Assembly: GCF_000250875.1 (NCBI RefSeq)
Contig: NZ_JH604988.1
Coordinates: forward strand, 1-22,241
DNA length: 22,241 nt
Direction of reading: 5' to 3'
Source of the DNA: Sutterella parvirubra YIT 11816
Lineage (GTDB): Bacteria; Pseudomonadota; Gammaproteobacteria; Burkholderiales; Burkholderiaceae_F
Shown: piece after piece, positions 7,885-14,680 of the stretch
Layout: every line of letters begins with the position of its first letter
How positions within the stretch are numbered: position 1 is the stretch's first letter
Translations under genes and position numbers: made by a program
Notes under the pieces: model-generated
Told to the model about the DNA's origin: nothing
Databases searched by the model: none
The model's input: only the letters and a program-made list of their open reading frames with translations

Positions 7885-8673
7885 ATGGCGCTCATCCACC
7901 CGCAATTCGACCCGGTGGCGGTCTCCCTCGGCCCCGTCGCCGTCCATTGGTACGGACTGATGTACCTCCTGGGGTTCGTCTGCTTCTGGTGGCTGGGCCG
8001 CATGCGCGCGAAGGAGTCCTGGCGTGGGCTTACGCCGGACGACGTGGAGAATCTGCTCTTCTATGGGGTCTTCGGCGTGATTCTGGGTGGGCGCCTCGGC
8101 TACTGCCTCTTCTACCAGCCCGGCTACTACCTCGCGGAGCCGCTCCGCATCCTGGAGGTTTGGCAGGGCGGCATGAGCGCGCACGGGGGGCTACTGGGCG
8201 TCGTCGTCGTCATGCTGATCTATGCGCGCCGTCAGGGGCTCACGTTCTGGCAGATTGCGGACTTCGTTTCGCCCATCGTCCCCCTGGGTCTCTTTTTCGG
8301 GCGCATCGGCAACTTCATCAACGGGGAGCTTTGGGGGCGGGAGGCTTCAGCGGACCTCCCTTGGGCGATGATCTTCCCGCAGGCGGGGGACGGCATCCCG
8401 CGCCACCCTTCGCAACTCTACGAAGCGGGGTTGGAGGGACTGCTGCTCTTCATCTTCTTGTGGATCTGGTCCAGAAAGCCGCGGCCCTCCGGCACCGTCG
8501 CGGCGCTCTTCGCGTTGGGGTACGGGCTCGGGCGCTTCGTCGTGGAGTACTTCCGGGAGCCTGACGCGTTCCTGGGGTTGCAGGCGTTGGGGTTGTCGCG
8601 TGGGCAGTGGCTGACGCTTCCCCTCATCCTCGTGGGACTTGGTGCCTACGTCTGGCGCCGCAAGCGCGCCTGA
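7885..8673 (+). CDS. lgt: Prolipoprotein diacylglyceryl transferase
   Basis: A 262-residue inner-membrane enzyme that transfers diacylglycerol from phosphatidylglycerol to the lipobox cysteine of prolipoproteins, the first step of lipoprotein maturation. The family signature [14 protein letters not shown] lies at 139-152, the essential histidine motif HGGLLG starts at H100, and [11 protein letters not shown] at 21-31 holds the conserved N-terminal tyrosine. About seven membrane helices are evident. The ATG at 7885 is preferred over an upstream in-frame ATG because AAGAAGG lies 7 bases before it and the family begins at this point. It is divergent from the thiM series. Its substrates would include the BamE lipoprotein encoded in this window. 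Confidence 0.96.
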   Translation: MALIHPQFDPVAVSLGPVAVHWYGLMYLLGFVCFWWLGRMRAKESWRGLTPDDVENLLFYGVFGVILGGRLGYCLFYQPGYYLAEPLRILEVWQGGMSAHGGLLGVVVVMLIYARRQGLTFWQIADFVSPIVPLGLFFGRIGNFINGELWGREASADLPWAMIFPQAGDGIPRHPSQLYEAGLEGLLLFIFLWIWSRKPRPSGTVAALFALGYGLGRFVVEYFREPDAFLGLQALGLSRGQWLTLPLILVGLGAYVWRRKRA

Positions 8674-8686
8674 ACGATCAAAACAA

Positions 8687-8716
8687 ATCGGGCCGCTCCG
8701 TTCGGGGCGGCCCGAT
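8687..8716. terminator. Bidirectional terminator between lgt and the ABC binding-protein gene
   Basis: A 13-pair GC-rich stem (8687-8699 with 8704-8716, one G-T wobble) has a loop of about four bases. It lies between two converging genes, 13 bases after the lgt stop and 28 bases from the other stop. The T-rich tail is better on the minus strand (TTGTTTTG) than on the plus strand, so it should end the binding-protein transcript most efficiently. Confidence 0.8.
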
Positions 8717-8744
8717 CTCATTGAAGTCTTCAGCTCAGCAGAAA

Positions 8745-9494
8745 TCAGTTATCGCCGAACCACTTCTTGTAGATCGCCTGGTATTCGCCGGAGGCTTTGA
8801 GGGCGGCGAGCGCATCGTCGAGCTCCTTCGCGAGCTTCACGTTGTCCTTCGCGACCACCATGGCGAACTGGTCGGCGGAGAGCATTTCGGGGAGGTGCAC
8901 CGTCGCCTCGGCGATCTTCGGCTGCTGCGTGAGGATGTAGGCCGTGACCGGGCGGTCGTTGATGACGGCGTCGGTGCCGCCCACCTGCAGGTCGAGAATC
9001 GCTTCGCCCGCATTGTTGAAGGTGCTCACCTTGGCGTCCTTGATGGTCTTCGCCATGGTGGCGGCGGTCGTACCGATCTGCACGCCGACCTTCCTGCCTT
9101 CAAGGTCCTTGAAGGACTTGATCTTGTCGGCGTCGGCCTTCTTCACGAGGATGGTGAGGCCGGACTCGTAGAAGGGCGCCGTAAAGAGCACGCGCTTCTT
9201 GCGCTCTTCCGTGACGGAGAAGCCAGAGGCGCCCACGTCGGCGGTGCCCGCCAGAATCGCCGGGATGATGCCGTCGAAGCCGATGTTGAGCATCTTGACG
9301 TCGTAGCCGAGGTGCTTGCCCATGGCGCGCACGAGTTCCATCTCGAAGCCGGTGATTTCGTTCGTCTGCGTGTTGACGAATTCAAAGGGCGGGAAGGTCG
9401 GGTTGACGGCGACGCGGAGTTCCTTGGCGGCGTTGGCGGCGAAGGGAAGCGCAAGCGAAAGGGCGGCGACGGCCGCGAGCGTGAATTTCTTCAT
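8745..9494 (-). CDS. Amino-acid-type ABC transporter substrate-binding protein
   Basis: A 249-residue periplasmic binding protein of family 3 (polar amino acids). A signal peptide spans about 1-22 with cleavage after AANA; no lipobox cysteine is present. The mature protein begins with LRVAVNPTFPPFEF, followed by ITGFEMELVRAMG, ADVGASGFSVTEERKKRVLFTAPF and DLEGRKVGVQIGTTA, the classic order for this family, whose signature lies near residues 50-60. The start is supported by AGAGGA six bases before the ATG. No permease or ATPase gene is adjacent, so it is an orphan that must share a transporter encoded elsewhere. The ligand (basic or polar amino acid) cannot be fixed from sequence. Confidence 0.92.
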   Translation of the reverse strand: MKKFTLAAVAALSLALPFAANAAKELRVAVNPTFPPFEFVNTQTNEITGFEMELVRAMGKHLGYDVKMLNIGFDGIIPAILAGTADVGASGFSVTEERKKRVLFTAPFYESGLTILVKKADADKIKSFKDLEGRKVGVQIGTTAATMAKTIKDAKVSTFNNAGEAILDLQVGGTDAVINDRPVTAYILTQQPKIAEATVHLPEMLSADQFAMVVAKDNVKLAKELDDALAALKASGEYQAIYKKWFGDN

Positions 9495-9600
9495 GTCGGA
9501 TCCTCTAAGTGGCGGGGTGCGGCTCGAAGGTAAGGCGTGAGGCGCAACCCAAAATGCGCCGACGTTGGTTGGGGGACCGCCGACGGCGCCGATTTTCCCC

Positions 9601-9606
9601 ACTATA
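9601..9606 (-). promoter_or_regulatory. Candidate -10 box for the binding-protein gene
   Basis: On the minus strand the sequence reads TATAGT about 107 bases before the ATG. The -35 region is poor: AAGTTG lies at a 17-base spacing. It is the best sigma-70-like candidate in this 226-base gap and would give a leader of about 100 bases. Confidence 0.4.
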
Positions 9607-9654
9607 GCCAAGGGACCGCTGAGCAACTTTGGGGAGCCGACCGGGGTCGCGAAA

Positions 9655-9685
9655 AGGCCCGCAGATTTGATGAATCTCTGCGGGC
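9655..9685 (-). terminator. Rho-independent terminator after the TauE/SafE gene
   Basis: An 11-pair stem (AGGCCCGCAGA with its complement) closes a loop of about nine bases and is followed on the minus strand by TTTTCGCG. It lies 36 bases past the stop of the TauE/SafE gene, in the expected position and orientation. Confidence 0.85.
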
Positions 9686-9720
9686 CTAAGCGCAATCTCC
9701 TACGGGTTGCCGAGGGGCCG

Positions 9721-10536
9721 TCAGAAGGCGTTCACGGCCTTCCAGAGCATGTAGGAGGCGAGCACGTAGAGGAGCGTCGCGAAGATCCGCTTCAGGGGCT
9801 TCGTGTCGATGGCGTGCGCGGTGCGCGCGCCCAGAGGCGCCGTGAACATGCTCATCACGGCGACGGAGAAGAGCCCGGGAAGATGGACGAACCCGAGCAT
9901 CTCGGGGAAGGCGGGGAGCCCCGGCACGTTCCAACCGCTCCAGACGTAGCCCAGGGTGCCGGCGAACGCGATGGGGAAGCCCAGCGCCGCGGAGGTGCCG
10001 ATGGCGTTGTGGACCTTGACGTTGCAGTACGTCAAGAACGGCACCGAAATGAAGCCGCCGCCGGCGCCGACCAAGGCGGAAATGACGCCGATCCCGGTAC
10101 CCGCGCCGAAGAGCCCGGCGGAGCCGGGAAGCGTGCGCGAGGGCGAGGGCTTCCCGCCGAGGAACATCTTCGTCGCGGAGAAGTAGACGAAGCCCGCGAA
10201 GATCAGCGCCACCCAGAAGGTGGAAAGGGCGCCCGCGATCTGGGCGCCCAAGGCGGCGCCCACCAAAATCCCCGGGGCGATGCCGAGCGCCACCTTCCAG
10301 AGGACGGCGCCGCGCGCCGCGTGGGCGCGTACGGACGAAATCGACGTGAAGAGGATCGTCCCCATCGAGGTGGCGATCGCCGCATGGACGACGTGCTCGG
10401 GCGGAACCCCCGCCTGGCCGAGCAGAATCGTGAAGAAGGGCGTCAGCACCATGCCGCCGCCGATGCCGAGAAGCCCCGCCAGAAAGCCCGTGCAGGCGCC
10501 GAGCATGGCGAGTTCAACGATGATGATGGGATCCAT
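9721..10536 (-). CDS. Sulfite exporter TauE/SafE family membrane protein
   Basis: A 271-residue multi-pass protein with about eight hydrophobic segments. Two homologous halves each carry a glycine-rich signature: GLLGIGGGMVLTPFF near 21-35 and ALVGAGGGFISVPFL near 160-175. This is typical of TauE/SafE (DUF81) proteins, which are proposed to export sulfite, sulfoacetate or other organic anions across the inner membrane. The start is well supported by AAGGAGG nine bases before the ATG. It follows the EVE-domain gene by 42 bases and ends in a clear terminator. No sulfur-metabolism gene is nearby, so the substrate stays open. Confidence 0.92.
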   Translation of the reverse strand: MDPIIIVELAMLGACTGFLAGLLGIGGGMVLTPFFTILLGQAGVPPEHVVHAAIATSMGTILFTSISSVRAHAARGAVLWKVALGIAPGILVGAALGAQIAGALSTFWVALIFAGFVYFSATKMFLGGKPSPSRTLPGSAGLFGAGTGIGVISALVGAGGGFISVPFLTYCNVKVHNAIGTSAALGFPIAFAGTLGYVWSGWNVPGLPAFPEMLGFVHLPGLFSVAVMSMFTAPLGARTAHAIDTKPLKRIFATLLYVLASYMLWKAVNAF

Positions 10537-10578
10537 GAGGCGCCGCCTCCTTGCAGGCCGGGAAAGTGGAGTTGAGGG

Positions 10579-11070
10579 TCAGAAGAGATGGTCGGTGATG
10601 AAGCGGAATTCTTCCGCCGTCACCGGGGTGATCGACAGACGGTTGCCGCGTCGAAGAACCGGCATCTCGGCCAGTTCGGAATGTTCGCGGAGCGCGGTGA
10701 GCCCGATGACGGGCACCTTGAAGAGGCCCTTCACGTTGATCGTGAGCCAGCGGGGATTGTCTTTTGAGCTCTTTGCGTCGAAATATTCGTTTTCGGGATC
10801 GAACTGAAGCTCGTCCGGGTACGGTTCGGAATCGATCACCGCAAGCCCCACGATGCCGGGTTCGGGGCAGCTCGAGTGGTAGAAGAGCACGCCGTCCCCG
10901 ACGGACATGTCGTCGCGGATGAAGTTGCGCGCCTGATAGTTGCGGATGCCGAACCAGGAGACCGGCGCGGCGAGCGCATCGTCGATGCTGCACTCGCCCG
11001 GTTCGGTCTTCATGAGCCAAAAGCGCCGGGCGTTCTCCCGGACGCGGCGGATGGTTTCTTCGTTCGTCAA
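10579..11070 (-). CDS. EVE-domain protein
   Basis: A 163-residue protein consisting of one EVE domain, a PUA-like fold associated with binding modified bases in nucleic acid; its cellular role is unknown. The diagnostic opening RRFWLMKTEPGECSIDD is followed by WFGIRNYQARNFIRDDM, FYHSSCPEPGIVGLAVI and a C-terminal LRRGNRLSITPVTAEEF. No ATG exists at the right place. A TTG at 11070 is preferred because GAGG lies 6 bases before it; another TTG at 11094 would place the ribosome site almost inside the preceding terminator. It lies just downstream of the 6S RNA gene on the same strand. The TauE/SafE gene follows after 42 bases and may share its transcript. Confidence 0.88.
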   Translation of the reverse strand: MTNEETIRRVRENARRFWLMKTEPGECSIDDALAAPVSWFGIRNYQARNFIRDDMSVGDGVLFYHSSCPEPGIVGLAVIDSEPYPDELQFDPENEYFDAKSSKDNPRWLTINVKGLFKVPVIGLTALREHSELAEMPVLRRGNRLSITPVTAEEFRFITDHLF

Positions 11071-11097
11071 GACGCACCTCAAGGGAATTCTCAAACA

Positions 11098-11134
11098 AAG
11101 AGAGGACGCCTTCTCATCGGAAGAGCGTCCTCTG
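11098..11134 (-). terminator. Terminator of the 6S RNA gene
   Basis: On the minus strand an AGAGGACGC arm pairs with GCGTCCTCT across an extended stem-loop and is followed by TCTTTGTTTG. It lies just past the 3' end of ssrS and 28 bases before the preferred TTG of the EVE-domain gene. The plus-strand side has no T tract. Confidence 0.85.
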
Positions 11135-11141
11135 CGGAATG

Positions 11142-11321
11142 GGGCCTGCAGTGGTGCGGGGCTACGTATCCTGAACCGGGAGTTCAGGGCGGTCGGCTCC
11201 GGAGCGGAACGGGCCAGTCAACGCGTGACCGGCACACCATCGGCTCTTCGAGTACACCGACCATTTTGCTTTGGCATTGGTTCTAGGTACTTTGGAGCCC
11301 GGATGCGGTCCACCGCAGGGT
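11142..11321 (-). ncRNA. ssrS: 6S RNA
   Basis: 6S RNA binds sigma-70 RNA polymerase and mimics an open promoter in stationary phase. The roughly 180-base region has the hallmarks. A nine-pair closing stem is formed by CCTGCGGTG (complement of 11311-11319) and CACTGCAGG (complement of 11145-11153). Next inside, GGGCT pairs with AGCCC. A hairpin CCTGAAC-TCCC-GGTTCAGG (about 11169-11189) matches the conserved terminal hairpin of the E. coli RNA. The location right after zapA on the same strand is the classic ssrS position. Ends are approximate: the 5' end is set from the upstream -10 box and the 3' end from the closing stem. The central bubble sequence was not modelled. Confidence 0.88.
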
Positions 11322-11328
11322 TGAACCC

Positions 11329-11334
11329 ATTGTA
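11329..11334 (-). promoter_or_regulatory. -10 box of ssrS
   Basis: The minus strand reads TACAAT 7-9 bases before the inferred 5' end of 6S RNA. The matching -35 would fall in the last codons of zapA, where only a weak match is visible. This gives 6S RNA its own start separate from read-through of the zapA transcript. Confidence 0.55.
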
Positions 11335-11346
11335 GCGGATTGCGGC

Positions 11347-11748
11347 TCAGAAGAGCGCGCCGATTTTCGTGTCCCGGAAGATCGCGTCTTCGCAGAGGCG
11401 GCAGAGCCGCCGGACGTGTTCGAGATCCTCGTCGGTGTGCGCGGGTTCGGTCGCCAAGGGCACGGGCTGCGCTTTGGCCTGCGGCTTCGCGGGCGGAACG
11501 GGTTCGCTCTTCGCCGCCTGTTCTTCGGCAGCCGTCTTGGCGGCTTCTTCGGCCTTCTTCGCTTCGTAGGCGACTTCGAGCGCCGTGAGAACCGCGATCT
11601 GGTCGGCGGCGATCACCTTGCCGCTCGCCTTCATGGCTTCCATCTGGCGGTCGATCTGCGCGGCGCAGTCGCGAAGGAGATCCTCCTCGCCGGTACTCAC
11701 CGCGAGACGGTACTTGTGGTTGTAGATCGAAACGATGACTTCGGGCAC
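11347..11748 (-). CDS. zapA: Cell division protein ZapA
   Basis: A 133-residue Z-ring-associated protein that cross-links FtsZ filaments. The N-terminal globular part (VIVSIYNHKYRLAVSTGEEDLLRDCAAQID, residues about 4-33) and the following helix with IAADQIAVLTALEVAYE are typical. After this a Pro/Ala-rich segment (about 79-103) precedes a short C-terminal helix, making it longer than the usual roughly 105 residues. The start is a GTG with an excellent AAGGAGG five bases before it; that site overlaps the stop codon of the upstream ZapB-like gene, so the two are translationally linked. ssrS begins about 25 bases after the stop. Confidence 0.92.
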   Translation of the reverse strand: MPEVIVSIYNHKYRLAVSTGEEDLLRDCAAQIDRQMEAMKASGKVIAADQIAVLTALEVAYEAKKAEEAAKTAAEEQAAKSEPVPPAKPQAKAQPVPLATEPAHTDEDLEHVRRLCRLCEDAIFRDTKIGALF

Positions 11749-11753
11749 GGCGT

Positions 11754-11760
11754 CCTCCTT
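11754..11760 (-). promoter_or_regulatory. Ribosome binding site that fixes the zapA GTG start
   Basis: AAGGAGG on the minus strand, five bases before the GTG at 11748, and sharing its first base with the TGA of the ZapB-like gene. Confidence 0.85.
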
Positions 11761-11972
11761 CAGCGTTCGTCCGTCGGGCGGTTGAATTGGGCGAGCATGC
11801 CTTCCATGCGGGAGCGCACGTCCTGGAGCTGCGCGCGGGTGCGGGCGAGCTCCGCCTCACGCGTGGCGAGCTGGTTGCGCAACTGCTGATTGAGCCCGCG
11901 TTCGTTCTGAAGCCGGGCGATCAGCTGCTCGATGAGCGACTGAAGGCGGTTGAGTTCGGCTTTCATGGTCAT
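11760..11972 (-). CDS. ZapB-like short coiled-coil protein
   Basis: A 70-residue protein that is almost entirely one predicted coiled coil (residues about 4-60, with regular leucine heptads and many Arg, Glu and Gln), ending in a short hydrophilic tail. Size, composition and the position directly before zapA fit the ZapB-like / TIGR02449 group of division-associated proteins. ZapB binds ZapA at the Z-ring in enterobacteria. Identity as a functional ZapB is inferred from context, because coiled coils are poor homology markers. Its first ATG overlaps the bamE stop (ATGA); a second in-frame ATG at 11966 is equally possible. No clear ribosome site is seen. Confidence 0.8.
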   Translation of the reverse strand: MTMKAELNRLQSLIEQLIARLQNERGLNQQLRNQLATREAELARTRAQLQDVRSRMEGMLAQFNRPTDER

Positions 11973-12484
11973 TTTTCAGCGGATTCGGCGGCGGGTTCGT
12001 TCTTGGGTTCGGCGTTGGGCTCAACAAGCGGCGCGGGCTCCTGCTTCGGGGGGCGCGCGTCGAACGTGCGGATGTTGCCGAGGATGAGCTGGTCGGCCTG
12101 CTCTTCGTCGGGCATCGCGTCGGACGTCCAATGGTCGACGCGGCGCTCTTCGTTGAAGAAGACCGTGAGGCGCCGGAGCTGCACGTCGCCGTCGCCGCGA
12201 CGGAGGTAGTAGACGTAGTCCCACTGATTGATGTGGAACTGGTCCCGGATCAACGGCACGCCGAGCAGGAACTGAACCTGCGCGTCGGTCATGCCGCGCT
12301 CGAGCTGAAGCACCATTTCGCTCGTCACGAGGTTGCCCTGGTGGACGTCGGCGCGGTAGGGCTGCAGGAAGTAGGGGACGTAGTCCTCCGTGTTCTCCCA
12401 CATGTCCGCCATGGTAAAGCACCCGGTCAGGGACGTGATCATCGCGAGGCCGGAAGCGGCGAGAAAGAGCTGTCGAGTGAACAT
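11969..12484 (-). CDS. bamE: Outer membrane assembly lipoprotein BamE (SmpA/OmlA)
   Basis: A 171-residue lipoprotein of the BAM complex, which folds beta-barrel proteins into the outer membrane. The signal peptide ends in the lipobox LTGC, with the lipidated cysteine at C22, a substrate for Lgt encoded in this window. The SmpA/OmlA domain follows, with DVHQGNLVTSEMVLQLERGMTDAQVQFLLGVPLIRD and DQFHINQWDYVYYL, typical of the family. The last 35 residues are rich in Pro, Glu and Ala, look disordered, and are longer than the tail of short enterobacterial BamE. It is divergent from fur, a widely conserved arrangement, and overlaps the next gene by ATGA. Confidence 0.95.
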   Translation of the reverse strand: MFTRQLFLAASGLAMITSLTGCFTMADMWENTEDYVPYFLQPYRADVHQGNLVTSEMVLQLERGMTDAQVQFLLGVPLIRDQFHINQWDYVYYLRRGDGDVQLRRLTVFFNEERRVDHWTSDAMPDEEQADQLILGNIRTFDARPPKQEPAPLVEPNAEPKNEPAAESAEK

Positions 12485-12499
12485 AAAAGCCGTTGTGCC

Positions 12500-12527
12500 G
12501 TGGTCAAAAGATGGGTCGGGTGGTCAA
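12500..12527. repeat. Direct repeat of GTGGTCAA with a 20-base period in the bamE/fur gap
   Basis: GTGGTCAA occurs at 12500-12507 and again at 12520-12527, exactly 20 bases apart, each followed by an A/G-rich AAGATG-like stretch. The pair sits between the divergent starts of bamE and fur. A two-turn spacing on one face of the helix could mark an operator, but two copies of eight bases can also arise by chance. Confidence 0.4.
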
Positions 12528-12544
12528 GATGCACGCCGACAACG

Positions 12545-12550
12545 TATGAT
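12545..12550 (+). promoter_or_regulatory. Candidate -10 box for fur
   Basis: TATGAT lies 40 bases before the fur GTG. No good -35 is seen at 16-18 bases. It is the best sigma-70-like element in the gap. Confidence 0.4.
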
Positions 12551-12589
12551 AAAGGGTATTCGATCGAAAAAACCAAGGACCGGACAGCC

Positions 12590-13066
12590 GTGAGCGAAAA
12601 CTCCTCGAATCAAGCCAGCAACGATCTGAAGACCATGGGTCTGAAGGTCACCGCGCCGCGTCTGAAGATTCTCGACATCTTCCAAAGGCTCTCGGCCGAC
12701 GCCGAGAAGGAGCGCCGTCATCTCTCCGCCGAAGAAATCTACAAAGTGCTTCTGGAGGAGAACAGCGACATCGGGCTCGCGACGGTCTACCGCGTGCTCA
12801 CGCAGTTTGAGAGCGCGGGGATCCTCGTGCGCCACCATTTCGAAGAGGGCCGGGCGACCTACGAACTTCAAGAAGGGCGCCACCACGACCACATCATCTG
12901 CGTGCGCTGCGGGCGCATCGAAGAGTTCGTGGACCCGGGGATTGAGCGTGCGCAGAGGTTGGTCGCCAACGCGCTCGGCTACGACCTGACGGACCACTCC
13001 CTCGTGCTCTACGGCGTGTGCGAGGCCTGCCGCAAGGAGGCCGAAGCGCAGACGGAAACGTTCTGA
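12590..13066 (+). CDS. fur: Ferric uptake regulator Fur
   Basis: A 158-residue metal-dependent repressor of iron uptake genes. The winged-helix part contains MGLKVTAPRLKILDIFQ (residues about 17-33), LSAEEIYKVLLEENSDIGLATVYRVLTQFESAGI, and the His-rich metal site GRHHDHIICVRCGRIEEF, with the first CxxC. A second CxxC (GVCEACRKE) follows near the C-terminus for structural zinc. Both cysteine pairs are intact. The GTG at 12590 is chosen because the frame upstream has no ATG in the gap and AAGGA lies about 10 bases before it; the spacing is long, so the start is slightly uncertain. It is divergent from bamE, as in many proteobacteria, and ends in its own hairpin terminator. Confidence 0.96.
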   Translation: MSENSSNQASNDLKTMGLKVTAPRLKILDIFQRLSADAEKERRHLSAEEIYKVLLEENSDIGLATVYRVLTQFESAGILVRHHFEEGRATYELQEGRHHDHIICVRCGRIEEFVDPGIERAQRLVANALGYDLTDHSLVLYGVCEACRKEAEAQTETF

Positions 13067-13084
13067 GGACGGCGACTTGAACGG

Positions 13085-13115
13085 ACGGCGGTTCCCACCC
13101 GGGGCCGCCGTTTTG
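13085..13115 (+). terminator. Terminator after fur
   Basis: ACGGCGG (13085-13091) pairs with CCGCCGT (13105-13111), with a further CCC/GGG pairing inside, and is followed by TTTTG. It starts 18 bases after the fur stop. Confidence 0.75.
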
Positions 13116-13149
13116 CTATGTCTTGGAAGCACGCGGTGCGCACAAAGCA

Positions 13150-13181
13150 AGACGCCTCCGGATTTTCGTCCGAAGGCGTCT
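13150..13181 (-). terminator. Terminator of tRNA-Val
   Basis: On the minus strand AGACGCCTTCGGA pairs with TCCGGAGGCGTCT (13 pairs, one wobble) around a six-base loop, followed by TGCTTTG. It lies nine bases after the CCA end of the tRNA. Confidence 0.8.
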
Positions 13182-13190
13182 CATGAATTC

Positions 13191-13265
13191 TGGTGCGCGG
13201 TACTGGGTTCGAACCAGTGACCCCTGCCGTGTGAAGGCAGTGCTCTACCGCTGAGCTAACCGCGC
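13191..13265 (-). tRNA. tRNA-Val (anticodon CAC)
   Basis: A 75-base tRNA with encoded CCA end. The acceptor GCGCGGT pairs perfectly with ACCGCGC, followed by A and CCA. The D arm is GCTC..GAGC, the anticodon stem CTGCC/GGCAG encloses the loop TTCACAC (anticodon CAC, reading GTG), and the T arm ACTGG-TTCGAAC-CCAGT is canonical. It stands alone on the minus strand, with its own promoter and terminator, between fur and rnhA. GTG is a favoured valine codon in GC-rich genomes, which fits a dedicated CAC tRNA. Confidence 0.97.
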
Positions 13266-13278
13266 GTTGAGAGGACGT

Positions 13279-13306
13279 ATTCTACGGTCCGGCGGCGTTT
13301 TGGCAA
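13279..13306 (-). promoter_or_regulatory. Sigma-70 promoter of tRNA-Val
   Basis: On the minus strand TTGCCA (13301-13306) and TAGAAT (13279-13284) are separated by 16 bases, and the -10 box lies 13 bases before the mature tRNA 5' end. This is the best promoter match in the window. Confidence 0.8.
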
Positions 13307-13321
13307 GAGGGGTTCGGGAAA

Positions 13322-13343
13322 ATACCGTGTTTGCGGTATGTTG
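13322..13343 (-). terminator. Short hairpin after rnhA, possible terminator
   Basis: ATACCG and CGGTAT form a six-pair stem with a six-base loop; on the minus strand it is followed by TTTTCCC. It lies 10 bases past the rnhA stop and just upstream of the tRNA promoter. The stem is short, so efficiency is doubtful. Confidence 0.5.
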
Positions 13344-13349
13344 AGTGGT

Positions 13350-13835
13350 TCAACAGCGCGCCAGGGCGGGGGCTTCGAGCTTTCCCCGGGCCACTTCCAC
13401 GCCGCGGTTCGCGAGTTCGTCCGCCTTTTCGTTCCCAGGGTCACCGTCGTGCCCCTTCACCCACACCCAGGTGATCTCGTGTCGGGAGACGAGATCGTCC
13501 AAGGCTTGCCAAAGCTCAACGTTCTTGACGGGCTTTTTCGCGGCGGTCAGCCAACGGTTGCGCTTCCAGGCGTGAATCCACTTCGTGATGCCGTCCTTCA
13601 CGTAGCTGCTGTCCGTGTGGATGACGATCGGCACCGGCCGGTTGACGACTCGCAGGGCCGAGATCACGGCCTGAAGCTCCATCTTGTTGTTGGTCGTCTC
13701 GCGGGCGCCGTTGAAGAGCTCCAACGTGTGCCCCTTCCATTGGAGAAGCGCGCCCCAACCGCCGTCGCCGGGATTTCCCTTGCAGGCGCCGTCGGTCCAG
13801 ATGAGAAGCGGGGTCGGTTGTTGGGGCTCGGTCAT
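13350..13835 (-). CDS. rnhA: Ribonuclease HI
   Basis: A 161-residue enzyme that cuts the RNA strand of RNA:DNA hybrids. All catalytic residues are visible: D15 in [12 protein letters not shown]53 in [10 protein letters not shown]75 in HTDSSYV and D139 in NEKADELA, plus the helper histidine H129 in VKGHDGD. The basic handle region ([19 protein letters not shown], about 87-105) is present, so this is the bacterial type I enzyme with substrate-binding handle. The ATG overlaps the TGA of the upstream methyltransferase gene (ATGA). In many betaproteobacteria dnaQ follows rnhA; here a tRNA-Val lies downstream and dnaQ is not adjacent. Confidence 0.97.
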   Translation of the reverse strand: MTEPQQPTPLLIWTDGACKGNPGDGGWGALLQWKGHTLELFNGARETTNNKMELQAVISALRVVNRPVPIVIHTDSSYVKDGITKWIHAWKRNRWLTAAKKPVKNVELWQALDDLVSRHEITWVWVKGHDGDPGNEKADELANRGVEVARGKLEAPALARC

Positions 13836-14680
13836 GTCGGCTCTTTCGTGGTGAGTTGGGGGAGTTCGGGGGCGGATTCCGCACCCTCCCTGCGGGAGGC
13901 GTTCATCCCCGCCGTCGGAACCGGCATCTTCCCCTGCGGCGCCCTCGGCGTCAAGCGGGAGGCCTTCCCGATGGGGGTGACGCCGGGTTCGCGCTTCACG
14001 GCCTCGAGAAGCATCAGGTTGGAGCAGTGGGGCGCCCAGCGGTCGCCAGCCTTGTCCATCCAACTCCAACGTTGCAAGGGCCCCGCGTGCCGGAAGCCCG
14101 GCACGTAGATCCCGAAGGTACCCCGGTCGATTTCGAGCCCCAGGAGCGCGAACCAGTCGCGCAGCCGGGGGAGCGGAATCGGGAGCATCTTCGTGGGGAG
14201 GTAGGGACGCCCGCCGCAGGCGAGCGTCGCGCGTTGGCGCATCCACCAAAGCCCCGCCGGATTGAAGGCGGAGAGAATGAGGCGCCCTTCGGGCGCCAAA
14301 ACACGAGCCGCCTCGCGAAGAACCTGTTGGGGTGAGGCGGAAAAGTCGAGCGCGTACGGCATCGTCACGAGGTCGATCGACCCGGACGCGATGGGGAGGC
14401 ACTCGGGCTCCGCGACGAAACAGCGGTTCGTGAAGGGCGGAAGCGTCCCGTCGAGGAGGAACGGCGCTTCGTCGCCGCGAACGAGAAGGGCGTGCCCCTG
14501 CATCCGGTTGGCGCGCAGCGTATCCAACTGCGGCGCGCCGATCTGAAGCGCCTCCGCGCCGAAGACGCGGTCGACGGCGAGGTCGAACCTCTGAAGCGTC
14601 CAGCGCGCGAGCAGATGCCCGGGCGGGGTCTTCAGAAAGTCGGCGAAGGTGAGTGCGGCGTGAGGCGTTCGGGAGGTCAT
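13832..14680 (-). CDS. Class I SAM-dependent methyltransferase-like protein, degenerate motif I
   Basis: A 282-residue protein related to type 11 methyltransferases. The usual glycine-rich SAM motif I is replaced by [22 protein letters not shown] near residues 45-66. The later parts are better kept: an acidic-region segment around [26 protein letters not shown], then [27 protein letters not shown], which is typical post-motif sequence. This degenerate form next to rnhA is a recurring betaproteobacterial family of unknown substrate. The C-terminal 45 or so residues are Pro/Ala/Arg-rich and probably disordered. It is ATGA-coupled to rnhA and divergent from the transglycosylase gene. The glyoxalase gene often found nearby in related genomes is missing. 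Whether it binds SAM is uncertain. Confidence 0.85.
   Translation of the reverse strand: MTSRTPHAALTFADFLKTPPGHLLARWTLQRFDLAVDRVFGAEALQIGAPQLDTLRANRMQGHALLVRGDEAPFLLDGTLPPFTNRCFVAEPECLPIASGSIDLVTMPYALDFSASPQQVLREAARVLAPEGRLILSAFNPAGLWWMRQRATLACGGRPYLPTKMLPIPLPRLRDWFALLGLEIDRGTFGIYVPGFRHAGPLQRWSWMDKAGDRWAPHCSNLMLLEAVKREPGVTPIGKASRLTPRAPQGKMPVPTAGMNASRREGAESAPELPQLTTKEPT

Noticed and set aside
12540..12565. Possible Fur box at the fur promoter
   Set aside because: The GTATGATAAAGGGTATTC stretch has only scattered matches to the GATAATGATAATCATTATC consensus and no inverted symmetry.
13191..13265. Integration hotspot at the tRNA gene
   Set aside because: No integrase, direct repeat of the tRNA end or other mobile-element trace lies nearby in the window.
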